The notes under the pieces were generated by a model. That model did not search any database, was not told where the DNA came from, and saw only the letters and a list, made by a program, of their open reading frames with translations. From assembly GCF_022448905.1 (NCBI RefSeq), contig NZ_JAKVCW010000007.1, forward strand, positions 164,653-228,652: 64,000 bases of DNA. The letters are read 5' to 3'. Each line of letters begins with the position of its first letter. Positions within the stretch are counted from its first letter, which is position 1. Source of the stretch: Shimia sp. (GTDB lineage Bacteria > Pseudomonadota > Alphaproteobacteria > Rhodobacterales > Rhodobacteraceae). The translations under genes and the position numbers were made by a program. Of this stretch, positions 27,682 to 36,144 are shown one piece after another.

Positions 27682-28635
27682 ATGCGCTTTGATCACAAGC
27701 ATCTTTTGGGGATCGAGCCTTTGCGGCCCGAAGAGATCACCACCGTGCTGGACCTCGCGGATCAATACGTCGATCAGAACCGCCGCGCGCAGAAGCATTC
27801 CGATGCGCTGGCCGGTCTCACGCAGATCAACATGTTCTTTGAGAACTCCACCCGCACACAGGCGAGTTTTGAGATCGCGGGCAAACGTTTGGGCGCCGAT
27901 GTGATGAACATGGCGATGCAGGCGAGTTCGATCAAAAAGGGCGAGACGCTGATTGATACGGCGATGACGCTCAACGCGATGCATCCTGACCTGTTGGTCG
28001 TGCGTCACCCCCATTCCGGTGCGGTGGACCTGCTGGCGCAGAAAGTGAATTGCGCCGTGCTGAACGCCGGAGATGGTCGACATGAGCACCCAACACAGGC
28101 GTTGCTTGATGCCCTGACCATTCGCCGCGCCAAAGGCCGGTTGCACCGCCTGAACATCGCGATCTGTGGCGACATTGCGCACAGCCGTGTGGCGCGCTCC
28201 AACCTGATCCTGCTCGGCAAGATGGAAAACCGCGTGCGCCTGATCGGGCCGCCGACATTGGTGCCCGGCAATTTCGCCGAGTTCGGTGCGGAGATTTATG
28301 AAGACATGGAAGAAGGTCTCAAGGATGTGGACGTGGTGATGATGCTGCGCCTTCAGAAAGAGCGTATGGACGGCGGGTTTATTCCGTCGGAGCGCGAGTA
28401 TTATCACCGCTATGGTCTGGACGCCGCCAAGCTGGCCCATGCCAAAGACGATGCGATTGTGATGCACCCCGGCCCGATGAACCGCGGCGTGGAGATCGAT
28501 GGCGAGATTGCCGACGACATCAACCGCTCGGTCATTCAGGAGCAGGTGGAAATGGGCGTGGCCGTGCGTATGGCGGCGATGGACCTGTTGGCGCGCAACC
28601 TGCGTGCCTCCCGCCAGACAGAGGTGATGGCATGA
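27682..28635 (+). CDS. pyrB: Aspartate carbamoyltransferase catalytic subunit
   Basis: 317 residues. [13 protein letters not shown] (carbamoyl phosphate loop), [12 protein letters not shown], and [13 protein letters not shown] are the active-site motifs of ATCase. It joins carbamoyl phosphate and L-aspartate in step two of pyrimidine synthesis. AAAGGAGCAG lies just before the ATG. It heads an operon that ends with a non-catalytic-looking dihydroorotase homologue, which in other bacteria forms a complex with PyrB, and plsY. Confidence 0.97.
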   Translation: MRFDHKHLLGIEPLRPEEITTVLDLADQYVDQNRRAQKHSDALAGLTQINMFFENSTRTQASFEIAGKRLGADVMNMAMQASSIKKGETLIDTAMTLNAMHPDLLVVRHPHSGAVDLLAQKVNCAVLNAGDGRHEHPTQALLDALTIRRAKGRLHRLNIAICGDIAHSRVARSNLILLGKMENRVRLIGPPTLVPGNFAEFGAEIYEDMEEGLKDVDVVMMLRLQKERMDGGFIPSEREYYHRYGLDAAKLAHAKDDAIVMHPGPMNRGVEIDGEIADDINRSVIQEQVEMGVAVRMAAMDLLARNLRASRQTEVMA

Positions 28636-28736
28636 GCGAAGATCCCAAAGACCCGCGCATGTCCGGCATGGTCGCCACCGTGGCGCTATTGGTGATGTTT
28701 GCCTTTGTCGGCCTGATGATCTGGATCGGGGGCTAA
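28632..28736 (+). CDS. Small single-helix membrane protein in the pyrB operon
   Basis: 34 residues: [13 protein letters not shown] followed by one transmembrane helix and WIGG at the C-terminus. Its ATG overlaps the pyrB stop codon (ATGA) and the stop precedes the next gene by five bases, so it is translated in the operon if real. I recognise no family; function unknown. Confidence 0.65.
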   Translation: MSEDPKDPRMSGMVATVALLVMFAFVGLMIWIGG

Positions 28737-28741
28737 GGCAC

Positions 28742-29302
28742 GTGCAGGTCTCCTCTTCAGAACGTGGCTTGGTGAGGCTGTTTGCCGTTGATCTGCCGTC
28801 TGAGGACATGGACACATTTCGTGCACAGAAGACTGGCGCAGATGGCGCGCTGCTGTCCTGGCCTTTGAAGGAGGCGCTTGGTTTCACCTATCTGGATGAA
28901 GACTTCATCGAGCTGTTCCCGGTGAGCGACCTCGAAGAGCTTGGCCTGACCGGCTACATGGTCGAAGGCCTTGGCATTGCCCAAAAGGACGTGGACGAAG
29001 ACGCCGCGCGCTTGGCGGCGCAAAAGGGCTGGGTGCTGGTTGTGCTGTCGGCGGCCTTTGATGGCGTGGCGCAGACATTGTCCCCCAAAGCGCCGCTGCG
29101 CTGGATTGGCACCTACAAAGAAGATGGCGCGCCGGTGCATTTTGAACCGCTGCCGGATGCAAGCGCCAAAGGCGCGGCCCCGACCGGTGGGGAAACGCCA
29201 CCCGCCCCGTCCTCCAACCCACATATGACACTTTTGCTGGCCCTCGTGGCCCTGCCCCTTGTTGCGCTTGTACTGGGCGTGCTGCTGTTCTGGATTTTGT
29301 GA
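28742..29302 (+). CDS. Hypothetical tail-anchored protein
   Basis: 186 residues from a GTG start with AAGG close upstream. A soluble N-terminal domain (about 1-130, including LVRLFAVDLPSEDMDTF and GYMVEGLGIAQKDVDEDAAR) is followed by a Pro/Ala-rich linker and a C-terminal transmembrane helix. Unknown function. The position between pyrB and the dihydroorotase-like gene is a common place for such a protein in this group of bacteria; the start of the next gene overlaps its stop. Confidence 0.75.
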   Translation: MQVSSSERGLVRLFAVDLPSEDMDTFRAQKTGADGALLSWPLKEALGFTYLDEDFIELFPVSDLEELGLTGYMVEGLGIAQKDVDEDAARLAAQKGWVLVVLSAAFDGVAQTLSPKAPLRWIGTYKEDGAPVHFEPLPDASAKGAAPTGGETPPAPSSNPHMTLLLALVALPLVALVLGVLLFWIL

Positions 29303-29733
29303 TGCCTGATCTTTTGACACCCACCGCAGAGCTTTTGGACGGCGAGACCGTGATGCAGAGCTTTCAAGGCGAACGCAGCAGCTATGTGCGCACCAACGCC
29401 TGGATCGCCGCCGGAGCCATGGCCGCCGGCATGGGCATCTTGTGGGCCGTGGGCAACCCTTATGTCTGGACCGGTGCCGTTGGAGGCTTGGCCGCGGTTG
29501 TGGTGCGCGCGGGCTACCTGATGTCTGATGAATTGGCCGTGCGCTGGGATTTGACCAACCAACGGCTGCTTGGCCGCGGCGGGCGGGCGATTGCGCTCAC
29601 CAACATTGCCGAGCTGAACAAATTGGGCAGCTTTGTCCAGGTGGTCACGAAAAACGGCGACAAGCACCTGATCAAATACCAAGCGGACCCGCAGGCCACC
29701 ATGGCCGCGATTGAGCGCGTGAAAGGTGCATAA
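29302..29733 (+). CDS. PH-domain-like membrane protein
   Basis: 143 residues. Two hydrophobic helices (about residues 33-55 and 58-72) precede a small beta-rich domain (WDLTNQRLLGRGGRAIALTNI, written here as WDLTNQRLLGRGG and AIALTNI) resembling bacterial PH (bPH2/YdbT-like) domains that follow the pattern Y..T..R...r. Probably inner-membrane. The ATG shares one base with the preceding stop. Confidence 0.7.
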   Translation: MPDLLTPTAELLDGETVMQSFQGERSSYVRTNAWIAAGAMAAGMGILWAVGNPYVWTGAVGGLAAVVVRAGYLMSDELAVRWDLTNQRLLGRGGRAIALTNIAELNKLGSFVQVVTKNGDKHLIKYQADPQATMAAIERVKGA

Positions 29734-29737
29734 CATC

Positions 29738-30202
29738 ATGAACGACGATTTGTATGGATACGAATTGGAAGATGGGGAAAGCATCGTCTTTGCTCAAAAC
29801 CAAAGCTACAACATACGACCGGCTTACGTGCTTTACGCAATTATGTGTGTCGCATGCCTGCTCTACTATTTCTTTGTGGTCGATCTGTTGCCAGAAAACA
29901 TGCTCGACAGATCTGCGCTTCACATTTTGACATTTTTGATAATTGCGCTCGGGATCACCCCTCTTGCGACACGCCTTCATAGAAAGCTCACACAAGGTGT
30001 TTTTGAACGGCCCGTTGTCGTGACAAACCGGAGAACACTGCTCCCAAATGGTGATCGACTGACGCATCAGGCAGTAACCGAAGTCACGGCAAGCTATGAC
30101 ACCCTTAAGGTGAAAGGCTCCAAGTTGGCAGACGGGCTCAAAATTACTGGATTGCCCAACCCTCAAACCCTCAAAACCGCCATCGAAAGGCACCTACAAT
30201 GA
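29738..30202 (+). CDS. Hypothetical membrane protein, AT-richer than its neighbours
   Basis: 154 residues with two transmembrane helices (about 32-52 and 60-82) and a C-terminal beta-rich part containing TNRRTLLPNGDRLTH, which looks like a divergent copy of the PH-like domain of the preceding protein. Base composition and codon use (many A/T third positions) differ visibly from the flanking genes. Its stop overlaps the start of the dihydroorotase-like gene by four bases, so it is embedded in the operon. Confidence 0.7.
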   Translation: MNDDLYGYELEDGESIVFAQNQSYNIRPAYVLYAIMCVACLLYYFFVVDLLPENMLDRSALHILTFLIIALGITPLATRLHRKLTQGVFERPVVVTNRRTLLPNGDRLTHQAVTEVTASYDTLKVKGSKLADGLKITGLPNPQTLKTAIERHLQ

Positions 30203-31473
30203 GCACGCTCTTCACAAACGCCCGTTTGATTGATCCGGCCAAGGACAGCGACGCCCTTGGGTGGGTCTTGGTGGCCGATGACGTCATTGCAGAGGTGGGC
30301 TATGAGGCCGCGCCACAGGCAGATGAGGTTGTCGATTGCGGTGGCAAATGTCTGGCGCCGGGGATTGTGGATATTGGCGTGAAGGTCTGTGAGCCAGGGG
30401 AGCGCCACAAGGAAAGCTACAAATCCGCTGGCGCAGCGGCGGCGGCGGGTGGTGTGACCACCATGGTCACGCGTCCCGACACGCTCCCGGCGATCGACAC
30501 GCCGGAGGTGCTGGAGTTTGTCGAACGCCGCGCCAATGAGGCCGCTCCGGTGAATGTGCTGCCGATGGCGGCGTTGACCAAAGGCCGCGACGGCAAAGAG
30601 ATGACGGAGATCGGCTTCTTGTTGGATGCGGGCGCGGTGGCCTTCACCGACTGCGACAACGTGGTGACCGACCCCAAGGTGCTGTCCCGCGCGTTAAGCT
30701 ATGCGCGCTCTTGTGGCGCGTTGGTGATTGCGCATCCGCAGGACCCGGGCCTGTCCAAAGGCGCGGCGGCCACGGCGGGCAAGTTTGCAGCGCTGCGCGG
30801 TTTGCCAGCGGTGTCGCCGATGGCAGAGCGTATGGGGCTGGACCGAGACATGGCGCTGGTGGAGATGACCGGCGCAAAGTACCACGCCGATCAGATCACT
30901 GCCGCCCGGGCCCTGCCCGCTTTGGAGCGCGCCAAGAAGAACGGGCTGGACGTGACGGCGGGCACGTCGATCCACCATCTGACACTGAACGAGTTGGACG
31001 TGGCGGACTATCGCACGTTTTTTAAAATCAAGCCGCCGCTGCGGGCGGAAGAGGATCGATTGGCGCTGATCGACGCGGTGAAATCCGGGTTGATTGACAC
31101 AATTTCCTCGATGCACACGCCGCAGGACGAAGAGAGCAAGCGCCTGCCGTTTGAGGAAGCAGCCTCTGGTGCAGTGGGGCTGGAAACCCTGCTACCAGCG
31201 GCACTACGACTCTATCACAACGGCAGCCTGACGCTGCCGGAACTGTTCCGCGCCATGGCGCTGAACCCGGCCAAACGTCTGGGGCTCAACAGTGGCCGGT
31301 TGGAAGCGGGGGCGCCTGCGGATCTGGTGCTGTTTGACGCGGATGCGCCGTTTGTGCTCGACCGGTTTAAGCTGAAGTCCAAATCCAAAAACACGCCGTT
31401 TGACGGCGCCCGCCTGCAGGGTAAGGTGCTGGCAACTTACGTGGCCGGTGCGGCCGTATACCGGAGAGATTGA
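30199..31473 (+). CDS. Dihydroorotase-like protein, probably non-catalytic (PyrX/PyrC' type)
   Basis: 424 residues with the amidohydrolase fold of class I dihydroorotase (AGGVTTMVTRPDT, HHLTLNELD, FEEAASGAVGLETLLP). Several metal ligands of active enzymes are gone: the N-terminal HxH is VKV (DIGVKVCEPG), the D of the DHAPH motif is M (SSMHTPQDEE), and the H..H pair is YHADQ. Non-catalytic homologues are known in Pseudomonas (PyrC'), where they are needed for assembly of active ATCase; the operon with pyrB supports that role. A functional pyrC would be elsewhere. Confidence 0.82.
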   Translation: MSTLFTNARLIDPAKDSDALGWVLVADDVIAEVGYEAAPQADEVVDCGGKCLAPGIVDIGVKVCEPGERHKESYKSAGAAAAAGGVTTMVTRPDTLPAIDTPEVLEFVERRANEAAPVNVLPMAALTKGRDGKEMTEIGFLLDAGAVAFTDCDNVVTDPKVLSRALSYARSCGALVIAHPQDPGLSKGAAATAGKFAALRGLPAVSPMAERMGLDRDMALVEMTGAKYHADQITAARALPALERAKKNGLDVTAGTSIHHLTLNELDVADYRTFFKIKPPLRAEEDRLALIDAVKSGLIDTISSMHTPQDEESKRLPFEEAASGAVGLETLLPAALRLYHNGSLTLPELFRAMALNPAKRLGLNSGRLEAGAPADLVLFDADAPFVLDRFKLKSKSKNTPFDGARLQGKVLATYVAGAAVYRRD

Positions 31474-32084
31474 TGCCCGTCTTGGAAACTGCGTTGCCTG
31501 CCCTGCTGCTCTGGGCGGTTGTTGGCTATGTGCTGGGGTCGATCCCCTTTGGCATGGTTTTGTCCAAGGTCATGGGGCTGGGCAATCTGCGCGAGATTGG
31601 ATCAGGTAACATTGGCGCCACCAACGTGTTGCGCACTGGCAGCAAGAAGGCGGCGGCGCTGACCCTGATCCTAGATGGCGGCAAAGGAGCGGTGGCCGTG
31701 CTGATCGCGCGGGCCATGGCTGGCGAAGACGCGGCGCAGGTGGCGGGGCTGATGGCCTTCCTGGGCCACTGCTATCCGGTGTGGTTGAAGTTCAAAGGCG
31801 GCAAAGGGGTTGCGACCTTCCTCGGCCTGATGTTGGCTTTGGCGTGGCCTGTCGGCATTGCCTGCTGTCTCACTTGGCTGGCGACCGCTGCGGTGAGCCG
31901 GATTTCATCGCTCTCCGCTTTGGTGGCGGCGGCCTCCAGCGCCGTCTGGATGCTGATTTTAGGCTATGGCAGCGCAGTCGTTCTGGCGATCCTGCTAGCG
32001 GTGATTGTTTTTGCCCGCCATCATGAGAACATCGCCCGTCTGCGGGCTGGCACCGAGCCGAAGATCGGTGCCAAGAAAGGCTAA
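31473..32084 (+). CDS. plsY: Glycerol-3-phosphate acyltransferase PlsY
   Basis: 203 residues, about five to six transmembrane segments. The three cytoplasmic motifs are clear: GSIPFG, REIGSGNIGATNVLR and LKFKGGKGVATFLG. PlsY transfers the acyl group from acyl-phosphate to glycerol 3-phosphate, the first step of phospholipid synthesis. The ATG shares one base with the preceding stop codon. Confidence 0.96.
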   Translation: MPVLETALPALLLWAVVGYVLGSIPFGMVLSKVMGLGNLREIGSGNIGATNVLRTGSKKAAALTLILDGGKGAVAVLIARAMAGEDAAQVAGLMAFLGHCYPVWLKFKGGKGVATFLGLMLALAWPVGIACCLTWLATAAVSRISSLSALVAAASSAVWMLILGYGSAVVLAILLAVIVFARHHENIARLRAGTEPKIGAKKG

Positions 32085-32089
32085 GCGTT

Positions 32090-32635
32090 CTACTGCGGCC
32101 GCATGGTGGCGACGAGTTCCGCCACCTTCAGCCCAAATTTGCGCATCTCTGAGCGGTTCATGATCACGCCGCTTTCGGTCAGATAGAGCCAATCGGTCAC
32201 GTTGAGTTTGTGACCGCCGGAGTCCTCAGGCAGCACGATGGTGTAGTCCATGCGGATCGTTGCGCCAGACACCTCGCCGGTGGCCTCGCCGACAATGTCA
32301 TCGGCCGTGGCGGTAAACCGGTTGTCGTTGCCCATGGTCAGGAACCATTTGCGGTTCTGTTGTTTGCCATTGGAGTAGGTAAACGCCTCGCTCAGCGTGC
32401 CTTTGTTGCCTTCCCATTGGCCGACCATTTTGGCGACAAAGCTGTTGGTCACACGCCCGTTGGGACCGTAGATCAGACCTTCTGACAGGATCTCTCCGTT
32501 CAGATGCTCGCGCAGGGAAATTGCGGGGCCGAGGCCAGCATAATCCGAAGCCGTTTGGGCGCGGAAGCTAAACAGCCGGGATTTCATATAGACCAGTCCG
32601 AGGGTCATCATCAGGAAAAGGGTGAACAGTTTCAT
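32090..32635 (-). CDS. DUF3833-family protein
   Basis: 181 residues. One N-terminal membrane helix (MKLFTLFLMMTLGLVYM) and a lipocalin-like beta domain with GVIYGPNGRVTN-type text (SEGLIYGPNGRVTNSFVAKM) and GNKGTLSEAFTYSNGK, the features of DUF3833. Genes of this family occur with DUF1365, flavin amine oxidase and SDR genes in RpoE-ChrR-controlled lipid clusters. It overlaps the 3' end of the MFS gene by four bases and is the last gene of that operon. Confidence 0.88.
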   Translation of the reverse strand: MKLFTLFLMMTLGLVYMKSRLFSFRAQTASDYAGLGPAISLREHLNGEILSEGLIYGPNGRVTNSFVAKMVGQWEGNKGTLSEAFTYSNGKQQNRKWFLTMGNDNRFTATADDIVGEATGEVSGATIRMDYTIVLPEDSGGHKLNVTDWLYLTESGVIMNRSEMRKFGLKVAELVATMRPQ

Positions 32636-33879
32636 GCCACTGCCTCCTTGGTGGGCAAAGTCAGCACAAGGGCCAACGCAAAAAGTTTCAACACACAGGG
32701 CACCACAGCGTAGGCAATGGTCAGCATTGTCAGCGGTTCTGGCGCGTTGGGTTGGCCCGGCTGAAACCCGGCGGCCTGCAACAGCGGCAATACAAAGAAT
32801 GCCGCCAGAGCAAGGGCCAGTTTTCCAGCAAAGGACCAAACGCCAAAGGCCAACGCTGCGTTGAGCCCTGCATTTGCGAGGGATACGGAGAAGAGCGCTG
32901 GAAGGATCACCATATCCGCGCCCAAAGCTGCGCCAGACGCCAAACAGATCACCGCAAAGCCCGCCATTTGACCCGGCGCCAAAAAGGCCGCGCCAACAAA
33001 GCTGCCGATTGCCAACGGCATAGCAATCAGGAGCGCTTGGCGCCCACCCACGCGGTTGGCCAGTCGAGTCCAGAGCGGCACGCTGAGACCTGCCGAAAGG
33101 AAAAACAACACCAGAAGCGGGCCGGCTTGGCCTGCGAGCATCAGGCGGTCCTCGACAAAAAACAGGAAGAGCGTGGACGTAATTGCGACCGGCAGGCTGT
33201 TGACCAAGGCCAGCAGCAGGAGCTTAAGCGCGCCGGCTTGTGCGAGGCCTTGCAACGAGGGTTTTTCGCCTTTGATCACCGGGCGTTGCCAGATCGGATA
33301 GCTGATCACCGCAGCCACCACGGCCACGCCGCCCAGCGCCCAACCAAAAGCGCCATAGCCTTCACCTGCAGCCCCCATGCCTACCAAAAGCGCCGGTAAC
33401 ATGGCCGCGAGGATCACACCGGTGAGCATCCCGCCCTCACGCCAAGCCGCCAAACGCATCAGGTCCGGTGTGGTGGGCGTTTTGGCCAAAGTGGCGCTGC
33501 GCGCATAGAGTAGGATCATGCCAAGGCTGTAGGCGGAGAACAGCAAGATCAGAACAACGGTGAGGCGCAGCATGCCGCCTTGCCCCGTCACGGAAAACAA
33601 CAGTGGAAAGCCGATGGCCAGCCCGGAGGCTGCGCTCAACGCAAAGAAATTTTGCGCTTTGGGGAAGCGATCAATCGCCCAGCCGATCAGAGGGTCTTGC
33701 ACCAAATCGATCACCCGCAGCGCCAGCAGCAAGCTGCCCAGCGCCGCCAATCCTATGCCCAGCTCAACCGAGGCAAAGCGCGGCAAATGGATATAGAGCG
33801 GGATGCCCGCCGCAGCGAGCATCAGGGCATAGAGGCTCACCCGTGGGTAGCCATATTTATATTGATTGGGTGAAGACAC
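32632..33879 (-). CDS. GPH/MFS-type transporter
   Basis: About 415 residues, twelve transmembrane helices. The text around SLLLALRVIDLVQDPLIGWAIDRF is the loop 2-3 signature of the glycoside-pentoside-hexuronide cation symporters. In the RpoE-ChrR cluster of Rhodobacter sphaeroides a similar transporter lies beside the same enzymes; its substrate is not known and may be a lipid-related compound. The GTG at 33879 follows the upstream stop closely; another GTG at 33903 would overlap the upstream gene by 22 bases. Confidence 0.85.
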   Translation of the reverse strand: MSSPNQYKYGYPRVSLYALMLAAAGIPLYIHLPRFASVELGIGLAALGSLLLALRVIDLVQDPLIGWAIDRFPKAQNFFALSAASGLAIGFPLLFSVTGQGGMLRLTVVLILLFSAYSLGMILLYARSATLAKTPTTPDLMRLAAWREGGMLTGVILAAMLPALLVGMGAAGEGYGAFGWALGGVAVVAAVISYPIWQRPVIKGEKPSLQGLAQAGALKLLLLALVNSLPVAITSTLFLFFVEDRLMLAGQAGPLLVLFFLSAGLSVPLWTRLANRVGGRQALLIAMPLAIGSFVGAAFLAPGQMAGFAVICLASGAALGADMVILPALFSVSLANAGLNAALAFGVWSFAGKLALALAAFFVLPLLQAAGFQPGQPNAPEPLTMLTIAYAVVPCVLKLFALALVLTLPTKEAVA

Positions 33880-33881
33880 GA

Positions 33882-35234
33882 TCAGCTTGCGTCGCGCAAC
33901 CACGCTCCGTTTGCGGCTTCGCGGGTCTGGGTCAGATCCGTTGGCGCAGCAACCTGCTGCGCGCCGATCAAGTCCACAACCGCCATCGCGCTGGCAATGC
34001 CGTCCTCGTGGAAGCCATGCCGGTTATACGCCCCCGCAAACCACGTGCGGTTGAGGCCCTGCATCGCCGCGATGTCTTTTTGGGCCTTGATTGCGGCCTT
34101 ATCGAACACCGGATGGGCAAAAGTGACGTCGTCGTAAACCAGCTCCGCAGGGATTTCAGACGTCGGGTTCAGAGTGACAAACAGCGGATCGCTTTCGTCG
34201 ATGTTTTGCAGCCGGTTCATCCAGTAGCTCAGGCCAATTGCGCCGTTTTGGGAGCGGTAGGACCAACTGGACCAGCAATCGCGCGCCTTGGGCATAACGC
34301 TGTCATCGCGGTGTAGCACCGCGCGGTTGGGCTGGTAGCGGATCGCGGACAACGCCGCCCGTTCCGCTGTGGTGGCCGCATCCCCGAGGATCGCCAGCGT
34401 CTGATCGGAATGACACGCAAAAATGATGTCGTCGAACTCTTGCGCCTCAGCGCCTTTGATCGCCACCTGCACACCCGGCGTTGCACGCCCGTCAAGCATA
34501 CAACGTGTCACGCTCGTGACCGGCGCGCCGGTGCGGATTGTGACACCACGCCGAACCATCGCCGCCTCGAGCCGACGGACATATTCAATGCTGCCACCAT
34601 CTACGGTCCACCATTGGTGCGGCGTGCTGCCAGCTAACAAAGCGTGGTTTTTGAAGAATTGCACCAGAGATTTGGCTGGGAACTGGTCGATATCCGCAAT
34701 GGGCGTGGACCAAATCGCCCCACACATCGGCATCATGTAGTTGTCGCGGAACCATGTGCCGAGCTTGAGCTGATCCACCAACTCACCAATGGTGATGTCA
34801 TCGGTGTCCGCAGCGGTTTCGGCATATTTGCCAAACTTCAAAATGTCGCGGATCATCCCGTAAAACTTGGGACGCAACAGGTTGCGCTTCTGTGCTGTGA
34901 TGGCTTTGAGGTTGTTGAGGCCATACTCCAGCCAACCGTCATTGATCGAAGCGCCAAAGCTCATTTCGCTTTTCGCCACCGGTACATCGAGTTCCTCAAA
35001 CAGGCGGGTCAGATAGGGATACGTGGCATAGTTGAACACAATAAAGCCGGTATCGACCGGCTGATCACCGTTTTTGCCGGCGACCACCGTGCGCGCATGT
35101 CCCCCCAGACGTGGCGCAGCTTCGATGAGGGTGACATCATGCTGTTCAGACAGATAATAGGCCGCCGACATGCCGGAAATCCCGGCGCCAACGATGGCGA
35201 TCTTGCGGCGGCTGCCGATGCTCTGATCAAACAT
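33882..35234 (-). CDS. FAD-dependent amine-oxidase-like oxidoreductase of the RpoE-ChrR cluster (UfaD-like)
   Basis: 450 residues. N-terminal dinucleotide-binding motif IAIVGAGISGMSAAYYL and RLGGHARTV, then a flavin amine oxidase/carotenoid-desaturase-like body (QFPAKSLVQFFKNHALL, GLNRTWFAGAYNRHGFHEDG). In R. sphaeroides the corresponding protein belongs to the singlet-oxygen regulon and I recall it being assigned as a fatty acyl desaturase in furan fatty acid synthesis; this assignment is from memory and hedged. An ECF-type promoter lies at 35266-35294, and AGAGG precedes the ATG. Confidence 0.87.
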   Translation of the reverse strand: MFDQSIGSRRKIAIVGAGISGMSAAYYLSEQHDVTLIEAAPRLGGHARTVVAGKNGDQPVDTGFIVFNYATYPYLTRLFEELDVPVAKSEMSFGASINDGWLEYGLNNLKAITAQKRNLLRPKFYGMIRDILKFGKYAETAADTDDITIGELVDQLKLGTWFRDNYMMPMCGAIWSTPIADIDQFPAKSLVQFFKNHALLAGSTPHQWWTVDGGSIEYVRRLEAAMVRRGVTIRTGAPVTSVTRCMLDGRATPGVQVAIKGAEAQEFDDIIFACHSDQTLAILGDAATTAERAALSAIRYQPNRAVLHRDDSVMPKARDCWSSWSYRSQNGAIGLSYWMNRLQNIDESDPLFVTLNPTSEIPAELVYDDVTFAHPVFDKAAIKAQKDIAAMQGLNRTWFAGAYNRHGFHEDGIASAMAVVDLIGAQQVAAPTDLTQTREAANGAWLRDAS

Positions 35235-35265
35235 GGTGGTCCTCTTTTTCTGATCGTTTGAAAGG

Positions 35266-35294
35266 GGATACGGCGCGCCAATTTGATTGGTTCA
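35266..35294 (-). promoter_or_regulatory. ECF-sigma promoter for the FAD oxidoreductase operon
   Basis: Read on the minus strand: TGAACC (35294-35289), 16 bases, then CGTA (35272-35269). It matches the plus-strand promoter at 35331-35357 and the one upstream of the sigma gene, and the CGTA -10 is usual for ECF sigma factors. It leaves a leader of about 25 bases with an RBS. Confidence 0.6.
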
Positions 35295-35338
35295 CTCTTT
35301 CAAAAATCCATATGTGTTGGAGAACAGGAGTGAACCAA
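35287..35338. repeat. Perfect 11-bp inverted repeat in the divergent promoter region
   Basis: TTGGTTCACTC at 35287-35297 and its exact complement GAGTGAACCAA at 35328-35338, 30 bases apart. Each arm contains the -35 element of one of the two divergent promoters, which may be all that the symmetry means, or the extended identity may be a regulator site. Confidence 0.85.
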
Positions 35339-35359
35339 ACCGGTTTGATAGGCGTAACA
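35331..35359 (+). promoter_or_regulatory. ECF-sigma promoter for the DUF1365-SDR operon
   Basis: TGAACC (35331-35336), 16 bases, CGTA (35353-35356). The ATG of the DUF1365 gene is only five bases past the GTAACA hexamer, which would give an almost leaderless transcript. Confidence 0.6.
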
Positions 35360-35364
35360 CTCAT

Positions 35365-36144
35365 ATGACTTTGGACCACATTCAAGCAGAGACGATGCAT
35401 GCCCGCCGTGGCGGGCTGAAAAACGCCTTCAAATACGGCGTGGACTTTGTTGTTGTCGATCTCGACGCCCCCGGCAAATTGCCTGCTGTGCTCTCGCGCA
35501 ACGGGTTTAACCTCTGGTCGCTGTGGGATCACCGTCATGGTGGCGCACGTGATCACGGCAGCGGCTTGGAATGGTTTCGGGACGTGTTGCTTGAGCGTGG
35601 ATTTCCCGTTGAAGAAGCACAACTTTTGCTACTCACCCAGCCGAGTTTCCTTTGGTTCCATTTCAATCCGGTGAGTTTCTGGGTGGCCGTCATTGACGAT
35701 CAGCCCTGTGCCTTTGTGGCAGAGGTCAACAACACGTTTGGCGACCGGCACTGCTACTTCTGCGCTCACATGGATTTTCGCCCGATTGCGCCCTCTGATC
35801 GCCTGACCGCAAAAAAGCTGATGCATGTCTCCCCGTTTCAAAAGGTTGAGGGGCACTACCGTTTCAACTTCGCGTTTACCCCTGACCTGGTGCGCATCCG
35901 GATCGCCTATGAAAACGGTGACCAGGGTGTGATTGCCACTTTGGCCGGGCCACGAAAACCTGCCCGCAGCCGCAGCTTATTGTGGGCCGCACTGCGCCGT
36001 CCCCTCGGCGCGGCGCGCGTTGTGGCTTTGATCCATTGGCAGGCGATCATCTTATGGGTCAAAAAAGCGCCGTTTCTCAAAAAGCAACCGGCGCCGACCA
36101 CCCTGTTGTCTGAGAACACCCCAACCACGGCGCCGGGCGAATGA
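35365..36144 (+). CDS. DUF1365-family protein
   Basis: 259 residues beginning MTLDHIQAETMHARRGG, as expected for DUF1365. Typical segments are NAFKYGVDF, FHFNPVSFWV, AEVNNTFGDRHCY, KLMHVSPF and GHYRFNF. The family is found beside cyclopropane-type fatty acid synthases and flavin oxidoreductases and is part of the RpoE-ChrR regulon in R. sphaeroides; biochemical role unsettled. Here no fatty acid methyltransferase gene is adjacent. The SDR start overlaps its stop by four bases. Confidence 0.9.
   Translation: MTLDHIQAETMHARRGGLKNAFKYGVDFVVVDLDAPGKLPAVLSRNGFNLWSLWDHRHGGARDHGSGLEWFRDVLLERGFPVEEAQLLLLTQPSFLWFHFNPVSFWVAVIDDQPCAFVAEVNNTFGDRHCYFCAHMDFRPIAPSDRLTAKKLMHVSPFQKVEGHYRFNFAFTPDLVRIRIAYENGDQGVIATLAGPRKPARSRSLLWAALRRPLGAARVVALIHWQAIILWVKKAPFLKKQPAPTTLLSENTPTTAPGE

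Noticed and set aside
27556..28887. Upstream extension of the UDG-family frame opposite pyrB
   Set aside because: The extension is antisense to pyrB; the enzyme homology begins at the ATG at 27555.
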